A DNA stretch of 64,000 nt from Stereocaulon alpinum (GCA_018257865.1 JAEUBA010000046.1:182756-246755); one strand, 5' to 3'; counted from the stretch's first letter, positions 34,303 through 46,749 are shown. The notes: generated from the letters alone by a model not told the origin. Numbers and translations: made by a program.

Positions 34303-36929
34303 ATGAGATTCGCAGCCTACACCGGGGTAAGGACACTTGTGCGATCATATTACCCTGTACTGATCTTGAATCTGCAAACAGACCTCCATGGTCCTGGCGA
34401 CCGGCGTCATTATTCGCGCACTGCATGAGCGCGCGAATTTCTACTCCGCCTGTGTCTACCTGGCTCAAAGCAACGCCTGTCTTATGGTAAGAGATCAACG
34501 CCTTTGACCGCTGCCAGTGTTCCTCCGCTCATCCAATACTAGGTACTTACGAACGTTGCTCTCCTCGGTGTATGCACTAGTATGCTTGGGCTACAAAGAC
34601 TGTTCTACGGTCAATTACGTCCTATTGAGGTCGAACAACTCTACGAAAAAGCGTGGTTCGCCATCACTGAAACATGCCTCGCGATGACCATATTCCGGGA
34701 GGAGGTCGGTGGGTGGTTCTTGGTGATGTTCGTTTGTCTCTTGATAGGGAAAGTCTGGGGCTGGATCGGAGAGGGTCGAGTCGAGATTTTGGAACAGCAG
34801 CCGCCGTCAAACCCACGGTTGTTTCACGCCCGACTCTCTATCTCGCTTATTATCTCGACACTCTTCGACGTGTTATTACTCCGTTATTCTATCAAAACAG
34901 TGCTCCGTCATGCAAGACCTAACATGATGGTCATGTTCGCCTTTGAATTCGCTGTATTGACTATCACCTCCATTTCGACTGCGGCTCGCTACACCATTTC
35001 CCTTCACGAAGCGAGCGTCATCAGCCGTCAGATTAAAGGTCGTCGGGCACAGATGAGGCGAGAGCGAGAAGAACTCCAATCACGGTCGGCCACATCTAAT
35101 CAACCTACATTAATAGAAGCTCAAACTAATACTGCGAGCGCGGAGGATGATATCGACTCTTTGGATGTGGATGTCCCCGGATGGGAGGAGAAGGGTAGAT
35201 GGGTTTTCTACCTAGACCTCGCTACAGGTTTGCTCTTGGAGTCCAGTCCGTGTCCAATTACATTGCTAACCTCATCAACGCAGACTTCTTCAAACTAGTG
35301 TTGTACCTTACATTCTTCTGCGTCCTTTGCATGTTCTACGGCATGCCTATTCACATCATCCGTGACGTAGCTCTCACGATCCGCTCTTTCTACAAACGCA
35401 TCACCGATTTCATCCGCTACAGACAAGCAACACGGGATATGAATGCAAGGTATCCAGATGCGACTGCTGAAGAAGTTACACGTGAGGATGTCTGTATCAT
35501 CTGTCGAGAAGACATGAGGCCCTGGCAACAGTCAAATGTTCCAGAGCCTCACCGACCAGACAATGTTGGGGCCGCACCCGCTGCACCCCCTGTGGTTGAT
35601 GAGCGCTTGAGACCCAAGAAGCTTCCGTGCGGGCATATTCTTCATTTCGCTTGTCTACGCAGTTGGCTCGAGCGTCAACAGAATTGTCCTACCTGTCGAA
35701 GACCCGTACTTGTGACAGGAACAACAGCGCGAAATCAGGAGCAACATCCGGCAAATCAGAATGGCCGGGCGCAACCACAGGCCAACCAACCACAGGTCCC
35801 ACTTCCTCTTCAAGGCAATCATCCGCAGCCAGTAGTAGCTCAGAATGTGTTTAACCTAGGTCCACTACGTATAGCTTTTGGCGCCAGACAGATCCATGGT
35901 CATCAACCACAAGCCAACAATGACCATCCCCCTCACAATCAGCAAGGGCTACTGCCACTTGCTGCACAAATGCCAAATATGGCGAACGCTTTTGGGATTC
36001 AGCGACAAGCTCCGGGCGTTGAGACACGGACGTTTGCCAATTTCACCCCCACCAATCTGCAATCGCATATACACCAGCTAGAGCAACAGCTAACACGAGA
36101 AATTAATGGACTTCGTGTTCAGCAGAGTCAATTACAAATGGTGCGGGCATTACAAGGTGAACTTGCAAGGCTGCGAATAGCACATGTGAACCCAGATACG
36201 AACTTCAATGTGGCACCTCTTGCAAATCAATCTAGACATGTTGATACGCTGCCGCAAGCATTCCACCCTGGCAATTCATTCAGCCCAATTCCGCAGCAGC
36301 AATCCTTCGGCACTGGACACCCCAGCCTCCCTGCAGGCATGACACTACCCCAAGGCTGGACAATTCTTCCTTTGCAAAGGCTCGATGACGAAAGAAGCAC
36401 CAACAGGACTCAGACGGGCATTACAGGTAGCCCAGATCCTCAGCCGCAGTCACTAGACAACAACAGTGTCTCACCACCTGCTTCTACAAAACCCCCGTCA
36501 ATGGCCCAACCACAGCATTTGTACACAACCGAAGCTCCTATTCCGGAGAGCTCCTCAAGTAAGTCAGGAGTGACACCCGAAAGTTCCGAAGCAGGTAATA
36601 GGGCTTCAAGCTCGGCATCTGGGTTCAGGCGATATCCATCGACAAATATCTTGACTCCTACCTCCGATTTGAACGAGCGGACAGAAGTTGAAAGCTATGA
36701 ACAGCATATTGATGGGGCTGCGGATACTTCAATTGCTGTGATACCACCACAGATAGCCCAATGGGACTCCAGCGCTGATATTGCATACGCAAATCGCTCG
36801 CAAGAACCAAAGACTCAAGAAGGTATCAATGAAAGTGGTAGGGCTGTGGAATCGTTGGCCGAGAGCACACAGAGTAAGGGCAAAGGGAAGGCAAGCACAG
36901 TAGAAGACTCTACTGAAGACTTGGACTGA
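34303..36929 (+). CDS. HRD1: ERAD-associated RING E3 ubiquitin ligase Hrd1
   Basis: The model is join(34303..34326, 34382..34486, 34543..35227, 35284..36929), 819 residues. The first exon is only 24 nt and encodes MRFAAYTG, the family N-terminus. Introns are 55-56 bp. The N-terminal membrane domain has several helices that form the retrotranslocation channel, with the signatures ANFYSACVYLAQSNACLM and AWFAITETCLAMTIFREEV. A RING-H2 finger follows (about 342-405): CIICREDM, PCGHILHFACLRSWL and CPTCRRP. The long C-terminal tail (about 410 residues) is Gln/Pro/Ser-rich and disordered. Hrd1 ubiquitinates misfolded ER proteins for proteasomal destruction. The stop codon lies inside an 11-bp tandem repeat. 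Confidence 0.94.
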
Positions 36930-36960
36930 GCTTGGACTGAGCTTGGACTGAGCTTGGACT
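36921..36960 (+). repeat. 11-bp tandem repeat at the HRD1 stop codon
   Basis: The unit ttggactgagc is repeated about 3.6 times. The HRD1 TGA stop is in the first copy, so copy-number change would alter only the 3' UTR. Confidence 0.9.
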
Positions 36961-37748
36961 TCGTGTGATAGGCGAACGTTTATTGGGATTTCATCCTCAA
37001 CATTCTTCCCTTTCAATCTATAGCATAAGCGAAGGAGTCTGTAAACGGTCTTAGAAAACGTATCCAGGTTTGAGTCTTTAAGGAATGCTGAACGACACCA
37101 TGGATCAATAGATTTATACCCTAGTCATGGAGTTAGAACCGTTTCCCGGCCACCAGAGCTACGATTGCCCCTCGCCTACGACACGTCTGATGGTAGAACT
37201 CGCCATTCTATACAGTCTTCAAGCTGGGGTTCTCATCGGTGTCAGTAGTACGTAGCTACAAACTTGATGCATTGACAGGGTTCTCCTGTCGGCGTCCCAC
37301 ACTTAGAGATAAGGCACGCGCCTTTCCAATCAATCTACGCATTTGCATGTGGCCCGAGCAGAGCCTTGTTCGACAAGACGAAGTGCATGAACTCTTACAT
37401 GTTTGGAGACGCCCTTTGGCAATTGGCCTCTTCTCGGTCTAGTGACGACCTATTTGGTCGATTGACTTCGCTCGCCGATTTATGCATGCACGCCATAGAA
37501 TAGAGGCTTTGAAGTGCAGAGAGATGACGCGCCCACGCGCCCCTAGACCCCTGGATCCGCGATTTAGTGCCCGTCCATGATGCCTAAAGTGCTTCTAAGT
37601 GATTCAACATGACAATAAATAATGCATTAAGCTTTTCTACCCAATAACTAAGTACTAAGGTAAGTTATGCCTTCCCCCCTGACAAGGCCAATGTCAGTCT
37701 CGTCACTCTTACTGACTGCAACACACCTGCCACTGTCGCCAGCAAGCT
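36961..37748. other. Intergenic region between HRD1 and the RGS-LOV gene
   Basis: About 790 bp in tandem orientation, so it holds the HRD1 3' UTR and the photoreceptor promoter. I could not name a light-response element. No ORF or repeat is supported beyond the short 11-bp repeat at its left edge. Confidence 0.5.
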
Positions 37749-40107
37749 ATGCCAGCAGCCCACATGCCTCTGCGCCAGTATTCCTCACAGCAAGGAATGC
37801 GCCAAATTGACGGACTTAGACAACACGCCTCACAGGAAGCTAATGTCAACACCGTGGACCATGGCTCAAGCAGCCAGGCCAATGGTGCCTACCAAAAGAT
37901 CTTTCCCCCAATAGGCGTTCACGACTTTCAAGAATTCCCCACCCGACGACCCAACACTGTCAACGCTACAAAGACATCCTCAAGGGCGAGGTATGATGCG
38001 CCTTCTCCCATGCCCAGCTTCCATCCACCCCCAATGCAATCCCCAGAACCTCCAACGTCTGTCCCCCCCCCCTCTCTCCCTATGTTTCTACTCTTAAGAC
38101 TGACATTGGTCTGTTTAGTGCCCTGAATGGCGCCGCTTCCCCACCCAACACCCGTCCACAAGGGCATCAAGCCTCCCGCAGCGCATCCCCAGTATCGAGA
38201 ATGTCATCGAATGAAACTTATGAGACACAGGCGACCTCCTTTGATCTACCAGCGCTGCAGGCTCAGTCGGCCTTGCCGGAATCGGATCAAATGGAACCCT
38301 TGACAGGAGATCTGGTTGGCTCATTCGATCTCGTTGCTCCACCAGAAGGCGATTCTCAAGCGTTCTCCTTGGAACACCGTTCGGAGCAACTCTTTTCCCG
38401 TGGACATCTTGAAATCATATTCTCGAACCCATCGTCTCTGTTGAGATTCACGGCCTTCCTGAGCACACATCGACCGCAATCGGTGCCTATCCTGATCTAC
38501 TATCTCGATGCGCTCAAAGCCTTGAAAGCGATCAAATATGCCAACGCCGTTGCCGAAGCGCTGAGTCCAATACCCGGGCATCATTTCACGGCTAATCTAG
38601 CACAACCGACGATAAACCGGGAACTCGAAGACAAAGCGGCTTCAGCGTTCGCTGTCCTAACTCGAGAAGACCTGCCAGCTTTCATTACAAATTTATATGT
38701 TCAGGTTGTCAGCTCGAGCATTTCGCAGAGGATTACAGGAACGCTTGCTCCACATTTACGGGAAGCATCTGAGGGGTTGGCAGAGGTTTTCTGCCTCACT
38801 GATCCGTCAAGGCCGGATAACCCCATTGTGTTTTCGTCCGAAGGTATGCTCCGTTTGCTCAAACAGCAGATCTACAGATACTAATGCGGCCAGAATTCCA
38901 CCGAACCACTCAGTATGGCATGAGCTATGCAATAGGGCGGAATTGTCGATTTCTTCAAGGTCCAAAAACAAACAAACGTAGTGCACAGAGGCTTGGAGAG
39001 GCCGTTAGATCTGGTAAGGAACACTGCGAGGTCTTCCTCAATTAGTAAGTGCAGTCTTTGGTGCCGATTTTCAGCAGCTGACGTCCTCGAAGTCGGCGCG
39101 ACGGCTCGCCGTTCATGAACATGCTCATGATTGCACCCCTATGCGACAGCCGGGGCAAGATTCGTTACTTCATTGGGGCTCAGGTCGACGTTAGTGGACT
39201 GGTTAAGGATTGCACAGACCTGGAAACTTTGCAACGCCTTGTCGTCCAAGAACAGACGGGGCAAGATAACGCTGGTGGTGACAACGTCGACGACCAGCAA
39301 GAGGTTAAAGACGACTTCCAAGATCTAAGCGAGATGTTAAACATGGCCGAGCTTGAGACAGTAAGAAAGTACGGCGGACGAATGCATAGGGAGTACGAAG
39401 ACGAAAATGGAAACCCGTCCCGAACTGTCGCACCCCACATGCCCAGACTGCTACTCCAAGAGCCAACTGTAGATGTCAATCAAGCTTTCGAGCATGGCAC
39501 TCGTCAGAGTGGAAGACTCAGTGGCATCTATCAAAATGTGAGGGGTCCACATCCCAGCGCAGCCCGTGTCGCTAACACGATATAGTATCTACTTATCCGA
39601 CCTTATCCATCCTTCCGTATACTTTTTGCTTCGCCTACACTACGAGTGCCAGGAATACTCCAGTCTCCCTTCATGGACAAAATTGGTGGCTCCTCACGCG
39701 TTCGTAACGAACTTTCCACGGCGCTCAGTGAAGGGCGTGGCGTGACGGCTAAGGTACGTTGGCTCTCCAAGATCGATGAAGAAGGCCGGAATCGCTGGAT
39801 ACACTGTACTCCTCTATTAGGAAGTAACGGACAAATCGGCGTCTGGATGGTGGTACTTGTCGACGACGATCAAGAGCTCAGTAGACGATGGAAACAAGCT
39901 CCTCCGGTTGCACCCCATCGTGGTAGGGTGTATAGCTCCGCTCGCGAGCGTCAAGATCGTGTAGGGAGCAGCACAGATTCCATTATCGGCCGTGCAGCGT
40001 CAATACAGGGCGACTATCCTCCCAGATCTCTTCACAACTATAATTCCAGGAAGGGCGGGCAGAACGGGTCGCTCAGGTCTGCGTCACCGAATTCTGTGCT
40101 GATCTAG
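37749..40107 (+). CDS. RGS-LOV blue-light photoreceptor (BcLOV4-like)
   Basis: The model is join(37749..38056, 38119..38843, 38894..39044, 39093..39537, 39586..40107), 716 residues. Introns are 48-62 bp. Splicing of 38057-38118 (GTCTGT donor, CTGAC branch, TTTAG acceptor) fixes an apparent frameshift. Residues 1-185 are disordered and Pro/Ser-rich. Residues about 190-320 resemble an RGS domain (EQLFSRGHLEIIF). A LOV domain follows with the canonical GRNCRFLQG; its flavin-adduct Cys is about residue 362. It closes with YRRDGSPFMNML and KIRYFIGAQVDVS. The C-terminal about 290 residues include a PAS-like stretch (LLIRPYPSFRILFASPTLRVPG) and a basic Ser/Arg-rich tail. RGS-LOV proteins such as Botrytis BcLOV4 bind flavin and move to the plasma membrane in blue light. 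That behaviour is inferred here, while the LOV assignment itself is firm. Confidence 0.9.
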
Positions 40108-41021
40108 TTGGGACTTTCTTCAATCCAAGCTCCTTCCTTCTATGCACGTTAACGGCTGCATCATTGGGGGTTCTTCAGCTCCATCAAAGCATCATTTGCA
40201 CAACGGCGAGGCTGCCAGTTGTGTACTGTAAGCGTGGTTTGGAAGGATGTTTCACAGAAGACTTCAGTGTCTATCACGAAGGATTGCAGGGCGAGCTACA
40301 GCCCGCAGATGGTGCATCCAGGCTCCCATAATTGTTCAGATAGGTAGATTTGCATAATACCCTGGCTGAGTAATGATACACAGATTGCTCAAAGAGAGCA
40401 GAGAAGAAAGGTTGGTATATTGGCGAGCACAGGTGAACAACATGTGCAGACGCGTTTGACGGCACCGACGCATGGCGAAGTAGTGTTTCACTAACATGTT
40501 GTTGATCATTGCGTGCACTTTTCTACGGCAATGAGCTTGCAAATCGTACTCTGAGATGAACCGGCTTCAATTGCTCACATACTTGACATGAGTTCTAATC
40601 ATCTTCCTTGACCTTCATGTCGCCTGCACTTCCTCCCCATGTGTCAAGTCGCAGCCGACCTACACTTGTCAGCAATCTCAAACATGGGAACAAGGTTAGA
40701 TGGACTGGACTAGATTCGAAGTTGAAAGGGGTCCTTGATTGGTGATGGCCAAGACTTACTTTTCTGGCAACGCTGATATGAAATCTATACCGTGATTCGC
40801 CCAAAATCCTCCAGGGCCATAATAAACAATTGATCTGAAAACCGACCACAAGCGCGGACGAGGCTAGTCAGTCATCAACCTAAGCTTCGTCCTGAAATGC
40901 TCATGAGAATAAGCTACTTCGCCTCCTTCAATGACTTGCGTACCAGCCTCATCACTTGTCTTAGGAAACTCCACTGCTGTGACTCTCACTCTCTACCAGC
41001 TCGAAGTTAACGAAAGCCGGA
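40108..41021. other. Intergenic region upstream of the DUF3431 gene
   Basis: About 910 bp between two plus-strand genes, with only short open frames on the minus strand (40274-40849). No RNA gene or repeat was recognised. Confidence 0.5.
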
Positions 41022-42275
41022 ATGTCTGCTCTAAAAAAGCTCATTCAGCTGTTTGCTATAGCAGCATTCTTTATCCTCGTTTCATTTCTCCGCAAGCTGA
41101 ATACAGAAGAAGGGTCGCACGGCAGGCTCGAGGCTAGAAAACATCGAGAGGTGTTCCTGACCACATCAACACGGCTGTCACCCAGTTATGACGTCTCAGG
41201 CCCCGGAGTGGACGGCACGATGGATTCTGGGACCTACTCTGTGAAGGCCAACTTCCACCCCGGAATTCCGAAATCTCCAGGCTCAGCCTACACCAGAGTG
41301 GTGATCATTCCACGTATGAAGAGCGATGACGTTTCCTGGATTGCCCACGAGCTTCCTGACACGGATGTGATCGTCTACATTGCCGATGACCCCAAAGGAC
41401 CACTCCATCCTCCAAAGAACAAAGGCCACGAAGTGATGATATATTTGACGTATATCATTGATCACTACAATGACTTACCCGATATTGTCATCTTCATGCA
41501 CGCTCATCGCTGGACACATCATAACAACCACCTTTTGGGGAACGATGCAGTCGAAATGGTCCGCCGCCTACGCAGTGACCACGTCACTAGGGAAGGTTAC
41601 GTGAACATGCGATGTCAATGGACGCCAGGCTGCCCAGAATGGCTACACCCTGGCAACATCCACGAGAGTTTAGACAAGCAAGAGGAAGAAGTCCTCTCCC
41701 GATGCTGGAAAGAGCTGTTTCCAGCTGAACCCCTTCCAAGAGCTCTTGGCCAGGCATGTTGTGCGCAGTTTGCGCTGTCGAAAGAACGTATTCTCTCAAT
41801 ACCACTGACACGCTTCGTCTTCTATCGAGACTGGATTTTGAGGACCCCGTTGAGCGACTATGTTTCAGGAAGGATTTGGGAATATTCATGGCAATTTGTG
41901 TTCACGGGCCGGCATGTAGTATGCCCTGCAGAGCACATCTGCTACTGCGACGGCTTCGGAGTCTGCTTTGGTGGAGATGCTGAATACAAGGACTTCGAAC
42001 TGTTACGTCATAAGAAGCAGGGATACGAAGAGCAATTGAAGGAATTGAGAGAGCGGCAAGCTGTGCTTGCAAAGGCGTATGGAGAAAGTTGGAACGGGAA
42101 CTCTTCTCACGGGAACGCTATGGATCCTGCAAGGGACTCCTACTTAAGTGTTCACGTCGAGGCCCTGGACAGGGAAATCACAGCGAGGCGGCTACATGCG
42201 CTGGCACGAGGACGAAGTCCTGAGAACAGAGCTATAGATTCTGGCAGGCGTTGGGAAGAGGCGGATGGGTTCTGA
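41022..42275 (+). CDS. DUF3431 family type II membrane protein
   Basis: A single-exon gene of 417 residues. An N-terminal signal anchor (about 8-22, LIQLFAIAAFFILVSFL) is followed by a lumenal or extracellular domain matching the fungal DUF3431 family: VVIIPRMKSDDVSWIAHEL, DVIVYIADDP, IIDHYNDLPDIVIFMHAH and RWTHHNN, then a Cys-rich region (CQWTPGCPEWLHP, and CPAEHICYCDGFGVC). These features suggest a secretory-pathway enzyme related to glycosyltransferase-like folds, but no activity is established for the family. The C-terminus is helical and charged. This is the last intact gene before the repeat block, 0.9 kb from RIP-mutated DNA, and its own codons show no sign of RIP. Confidence 0.88.
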   Translation: MSALKKLIQLFAIAAFFILVSFLRKLNTEEGSHGRLEARKHREVFLTTSTRLSPSYDVSGPGVDGTMDSGTYSVKANFHPGIPKSPGSAYTRVVIIPRMKSDDVSWIAHELPDTDVIVYIADDPKGPLHPPKNKGHEVMIYLTYIIDHYNDLPDIVIFMHAHRWTHHNNHLLGNDAVEMVRRLRSDHVTREGYVNMRCQWTPGCPEWLHPGNIHESLDKQEEEVLSRCWKELFPAEPLPRALGQACCAQFALSKERILSIPLTRFVFYRDWILRTPLSDYVSGRIWEYSWQFVFTGRHVVCPAEHICYCDGFGVCFGGDAEYKDFELLRHKKQGYEEQLKELRERQAVLAKAYGESWNGNSSHGNAMDPARDSYLSVHVEALDREITARRLHALARGRSPENRAIDSGRRWEEADGF

Positions 42276-43154
42276 TACGTAGAAAAAGACAGCTGTGGCC
42301 ACTCCTCGCTTTGAAAATCTGCTACGTTATCCTGACTGAATTCACAGCATGGGCATTGGGCACAGGATGGATAGCTATATGCAAGTAGTCATTGCTTGAT
42401 ACACAGGAGTTTGGACCGCTCAGACAATGGGTCTATTACATAGGCGTGTTCTTCTCCGAGTCGATCAGCGCAGTCATGTACAAAGCGTTGAGGTCGAATG
42501 AAGGGCTATCTATCACTAAGTAGCCTCGTTGCAAGCCCCAGTGTACCTTAGTCTTGCAGCTAGTGGAAATCACGTCAGCTTGTCAACATCCTTCACACTT
42601 TTCTGGATCGGGGTGCTCTATAAGCGAGCCCTTGGTTTGAGACCTTACAGGCACTAATATCTTCCTAGGTTACTACCTTCTAGCTTTACTAGTAGAATAG
42701 TAGAACCTACTATATAATCTAGAGGCTATACGACGGTATAGAGGGCGAGAGATTACGTGAAGGCCTATATATCCTCTGGGAACAGTATGGTAGACCTAGA
42801 AAGTACTTTATCTAAGTGTTTGAGAATCTCCGGACGGCTCCGGGGCCCGCGTTCATGGGACCTTTCTAGAGTAGTGTGAACTTTGTGCTGAGGTCAACTT
42901 CTGAAGAACGTCAAGCCTAGATGTTCGTCACTTCTACAAAGCCCATGTTCGACGTGGCAAGCTCATTCTCCGAGATATGATAGGAGACGACAGACGCCTT
43001 GCACCGTATATCGTGCGGACGACCACGGAGTAGGCTCACTGAACATTGTAATTTCAGTTTGACGATCTAGATGGCGATCGCGAGCTGTTTACTTGTTCTC
43101 TGAATTGACCCACTTGATAGGCAACCGCGTGGTCGGCTACTATCGGACCTTGCA
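42276..43154. other. Transition zone between genes and the RIP-mutated repeat block
   Basis: Sequence to about 42640 is ordinary. A first A+T-rich patch of RIP-like composition (about 42640-42800) is followed by an island of normal composition (about 42800-43150), and then the main repeat block begins. No gene is supported. Confidence 0.6.
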
Positions 43155-43249
43155 AGATTCTTCGCTAAGCCCCCTAAGTACTAGATATTATAAAACAGAC
43201 TATACGTATTAGAATATATAGTAGAACGCTTGTATTGCTAATACTAAGT

Positions 43250-43320
43250 AAGTATATACCGCGCGATCTATATATAGTAGTAGTAAGTTAGTATTCTAAG
43301 CCTAAGTAAGCTTGATTTAT
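43250..43320 (-). repeat. Partial LTR fragment of the first Copia family
   Basis: Similar to part of the LTR at 43353-43486 (cgcgcgatctatatatagta followed by a related tail). It is probably a remnant solo or truncated LTR. Confidence 0.5.
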
Positions 43321-43352
43321 TCTACTAAGACTTTATAATTCTTAGTATATAG

Positions 43353-44220
43353 TATTATAATATAGGGTAGAATACTTACCTAATAGATACTAAGTGCTAT
43401 ACGCGCGATCTATATATAGTAGTACTAACTTAGTATACTAAGATACTAAGGCTTAGTTATCCTTAGTACGTAGGCTACTTTTGATACTCCCTTTTATATA
43501 AGTAAGCGAAATCTATCTAATAGTACTCCCCTTTATATAATAAGCGATTGATTAAGATATCTTTAGGTCTAGTAACTAGTTCCTGTAGAGGATAAACTGA
43601 TTAGATTATTTATACGCTATAATTCGGGCGGCTAACCCCCCCTAAAAGTATATACTAGTCCTAGAAGTATACGCTAGTAGGTTAAAATTAGTAGTAATAT
43701 TATAATAATTCTACTTTTTATACTTTTATAGTTATTTAAACTTTTTATTTCCTATAGAAGCTATATATACTAATTTGCTACTAATAAGAGGCTATAGAAT
43801 AGATAGGAACGGTAGAATACCTAAATAACGGCTATAGTAGTAGTTATAAGTCCTAGGGAGCTCTAAGGCGGTCTAGCTAAAGTATACTAGAGTTAGTATT
43901 ATAGGCGTTACGGAGTATCCCTACTAAAAGGATTAATAATAGGGTATATTATTATTAAGTAATACTAGTAATTATTAGGGGTATATTATAGAGCTTACGG
44001 AGTTACGGCTTTATAGGATCTATAGTTTAAGCGTAGGAATAGCTAAGGCCGTATAAATCCTCTAAAGCCTTAATATAGGAGTACCCGAATAGGGCTTAGT
44101 AATCCCGAAATATAGTATTTTTAACTAGATAAAAGGTACCGGTAATACCAAGGGCTCCCTTAGATTAAAACTTATAGTAGGTTCTCTATATAAGGACCGA
44201 TTAGAAGGGGTATATTATAT
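43353..44220 (-). mobile_element. Truncated Copia element, relative of the 45683-52597 element
   Basis: An LTR-like segment (43353-43486) and the next about 730 bp match, with many transitions, the LTR and adjoining internal sequence at 45683-46680. Similarity ends near 44220, so the copy is 3'-end only in element orientation. The copy is heavily RIP-mutated. Confidence 0.75.
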
Positions 44221-45682
44221 ATTAAACGTTATATATTAACGTAGCGCCTAAGCGGTACCCCCTTAGCGTAGTAGTACTACGCTACCCCTTTTACTAGAAG
44301 TATATAGAGGGAGGATTCCTATAAAGAGAATCCTTAGTAATTAGTCTTAGTACTAAAGTATATAGAGACCTTTTATATACCCTATATTTAAGCTACTTAG
44401 TAACTACGTTATTATATATTACTCTTATATTCTAATTACGTTAAACGTATCTAGGGGTAGCAGCCTAGTTACTAGTAATAGTAGTATATAGTAAAGGTAT
44501 ATCTCCGTCTACTTAAGCGAGGGGCGGTAGAGGCTTAGTTATAACTTATTCTACTATAAGAGAATAGATAATAAGGGAAAGTATAGAGGTAGTAGATAAA
44601 CCTATATAATAAGAACTATCCTAACGCCTAATATATAGGCGCTTAAGGACTAGCCCCTTAATACCTATACTACTTAGTACCTAAGCGGCTTTATAGAAGA
44701 GAATTAAAGAATTAGAAGAAAAAGTCTTAAAGAGATAATAGATTTAAGAGATATAATAAACTATTATATAACTATAAGAATAACTAAGTATAGGGCGATA
44801 ATAATACTATAATAATAGGATACTATTACTAGCTTTTGGCCAGCGATAGAGACACACCTGTACGCGGTACTAGCTACGAACCTGAATACCTATTTAGAGC
44901 TGAGATATCTCCCCTAATATATTATAGGTTAAATAATATTAAGACGTCGCGTAGTTACTAAGAACTCTATATAGAGTTTTTTAGGTAATATAATAATACC
45001 TACCCTAACTCTACTACGACTATTATACCTCCCCTATAATCGAGACTAGATAGTAAGAATTAGTATTAGGTACTATATCTTAGCCTAATAAGTAAAGAGT
45101 ATAGGTAATACCTGCCTAGTTATTAATTTAAAAAATCTAATATCTACGTACGCTTAATACGTATCTACTAGTTAAGACTAACGCGCAGTCTATCCTAAGG
45201 GAAGGCTAGGGTTATAGGTATATAGGACTAAGAGAAGGATATATTAAGTTATAAATTAGAAAGTATATTTTAGAAAAGGACGGCCCCTATCTAAGTAGCT
45301 AGGCGAGCCTTTAGTATAAGTAGCGCTGTATAACTATAATTATAAGCTAAAAGGTTAGCTCCCCCCTAAAGTAAAGTATATAAGGATAGAAGTAAGTACT
45401 ATCTAATATAACTAGCGGGATATTATACTATCTAATTCTTTATATAAGTATAGGCCTCCTAGGCGGTATATATAGCTTCCCCCCTTTCTTATATCCTTAA
45501 CTAGTAAACTACCGAATAGCTAAATCCAGTACTACTACGGATACTAATAAATACTACTAATTAGCGCTAATAACTCAAACCCTTATAAGACGGCTATATA
45601 CCCCCTCCTCCCCCCCCTATATTAATATAGTAAAGGTTAAAGAAAGTTATAGGGCGCTTAGCGCTATAATAAAGTCGAAGGA
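44221..45682. other. RIP-mutated repeat sequence, element not identified
   Basis: Unlike its left neighbour, this stretch does not match the Copia internal region. Plus-strand frames give charged, Glu/Lys-rich peptide stretches (44690-44760), and a short patch (44828-44918) keeps CpA and TpG. It may be part of another transposon or a captured fragment. I could not assign it. Confidence 0.4.
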
Positions 45683-45841
45683 TATCAAAATATAGGGTAG
45701 AACACTTTTTTTTTTTATTAGGTGTCTAAGTGCTACACGCGCGATCTATGTATAGTAGTGCTAACTTAGTATACTAAGATACTAAGGCTTAGTTAGTATA
45801 CTAAGGTTTAGTTATCCTTAGTATACAGGCTACTTTTAACA
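45683..45841 (-). repeat. Left LTR of the first Copia element (3' LTR in element sense)
   Basis: 159 bp, aligned end to end with 52440-52597 apart from point changes and the length of a T run. The minus strand begins TGTTAAAAGT. It is preceded in element orientation by a purine tract, GAAGGGGAG (45842-45850). Confidence 0.85.
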
Positions 45842-46749
45842 CTCCCCTTCGCGTAAGTATCTAAGATCTATCTAATAGCACTCCCCTTTTTATAATAAGC
45901 GATTAATTAAGACGTCTTTAGGTCTAGCAGCTAGTTACTCTAAGGTACGGACTAATTAGATTATCTATACGCCGTAATTCGGGCGGCTAACTGCCCTAGA
46001 CGTATACGCTAGTAAGGTATATAGAGGTTAAAATCTATAGCAGCCTAGTAATAATTCTACTTTTTATACTTTTATAGTTATTTAAATTCTTTATTTCCTA
46101 TAGAAGCTGTATAGGCTAATTTACTGCTAATAAACGGCCGTAGAATATATAGGGACGGTTAGAAAGTCTTATAAAGCGGCTGCGGTAGCGGCTGCGAGTC
46201 CTAGCGAGCTTCTAAGGCGATTAGGCTATATTAGAGTCGGTGCTATAAACGTTATAGTTAATTCTAGGCTTGTAATAAGCTATATTAGCTAGACCAGCCG
46301 CGCTGTGTTATAGGTAATAGGGTTCGTAACATAGGGTTTAGTAGCCCTATATTAGTAATAGAGGGCCTAGGGTATAGGGTAAAGCACCCTACGGAAGGGA
46401 TTAATAATTAGGTATAGTATTATTAAAAGATAGTAGTAATTCTTATATATTACGGAGCTTGCGGAGTTGCGGCTCTACGGGATTAATAATTAGGCGCGAG
46501 AGCGACTAAGGGCGTATAAATCCCTTAGAGCCTTAGTATAGGAGTACCTGAATAGGGCTTAGTAACCCTAAAATATAGTATTTCTAATTAGATAGAAGGC
46601 GCTGGTAAAGCTAAGGGCTCCCTTAGATTAGATCTTATAGCAGGCTCTCTAGGCTAATAGCGTTTTAAAAGGGGATAAAGCGATCTTTTAATAGGGCCTT
46701 AGTTAAGCCGTCTGCAACTATCTTTTAAGTATGGGTATAGATTAATTCG

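Noticed and set aside
38061..38072. Apparent frameshift or assembly error at a 10-C run
   Set aside because: A well-formed 62-bp intron with matching phases explains the frame change without any error.
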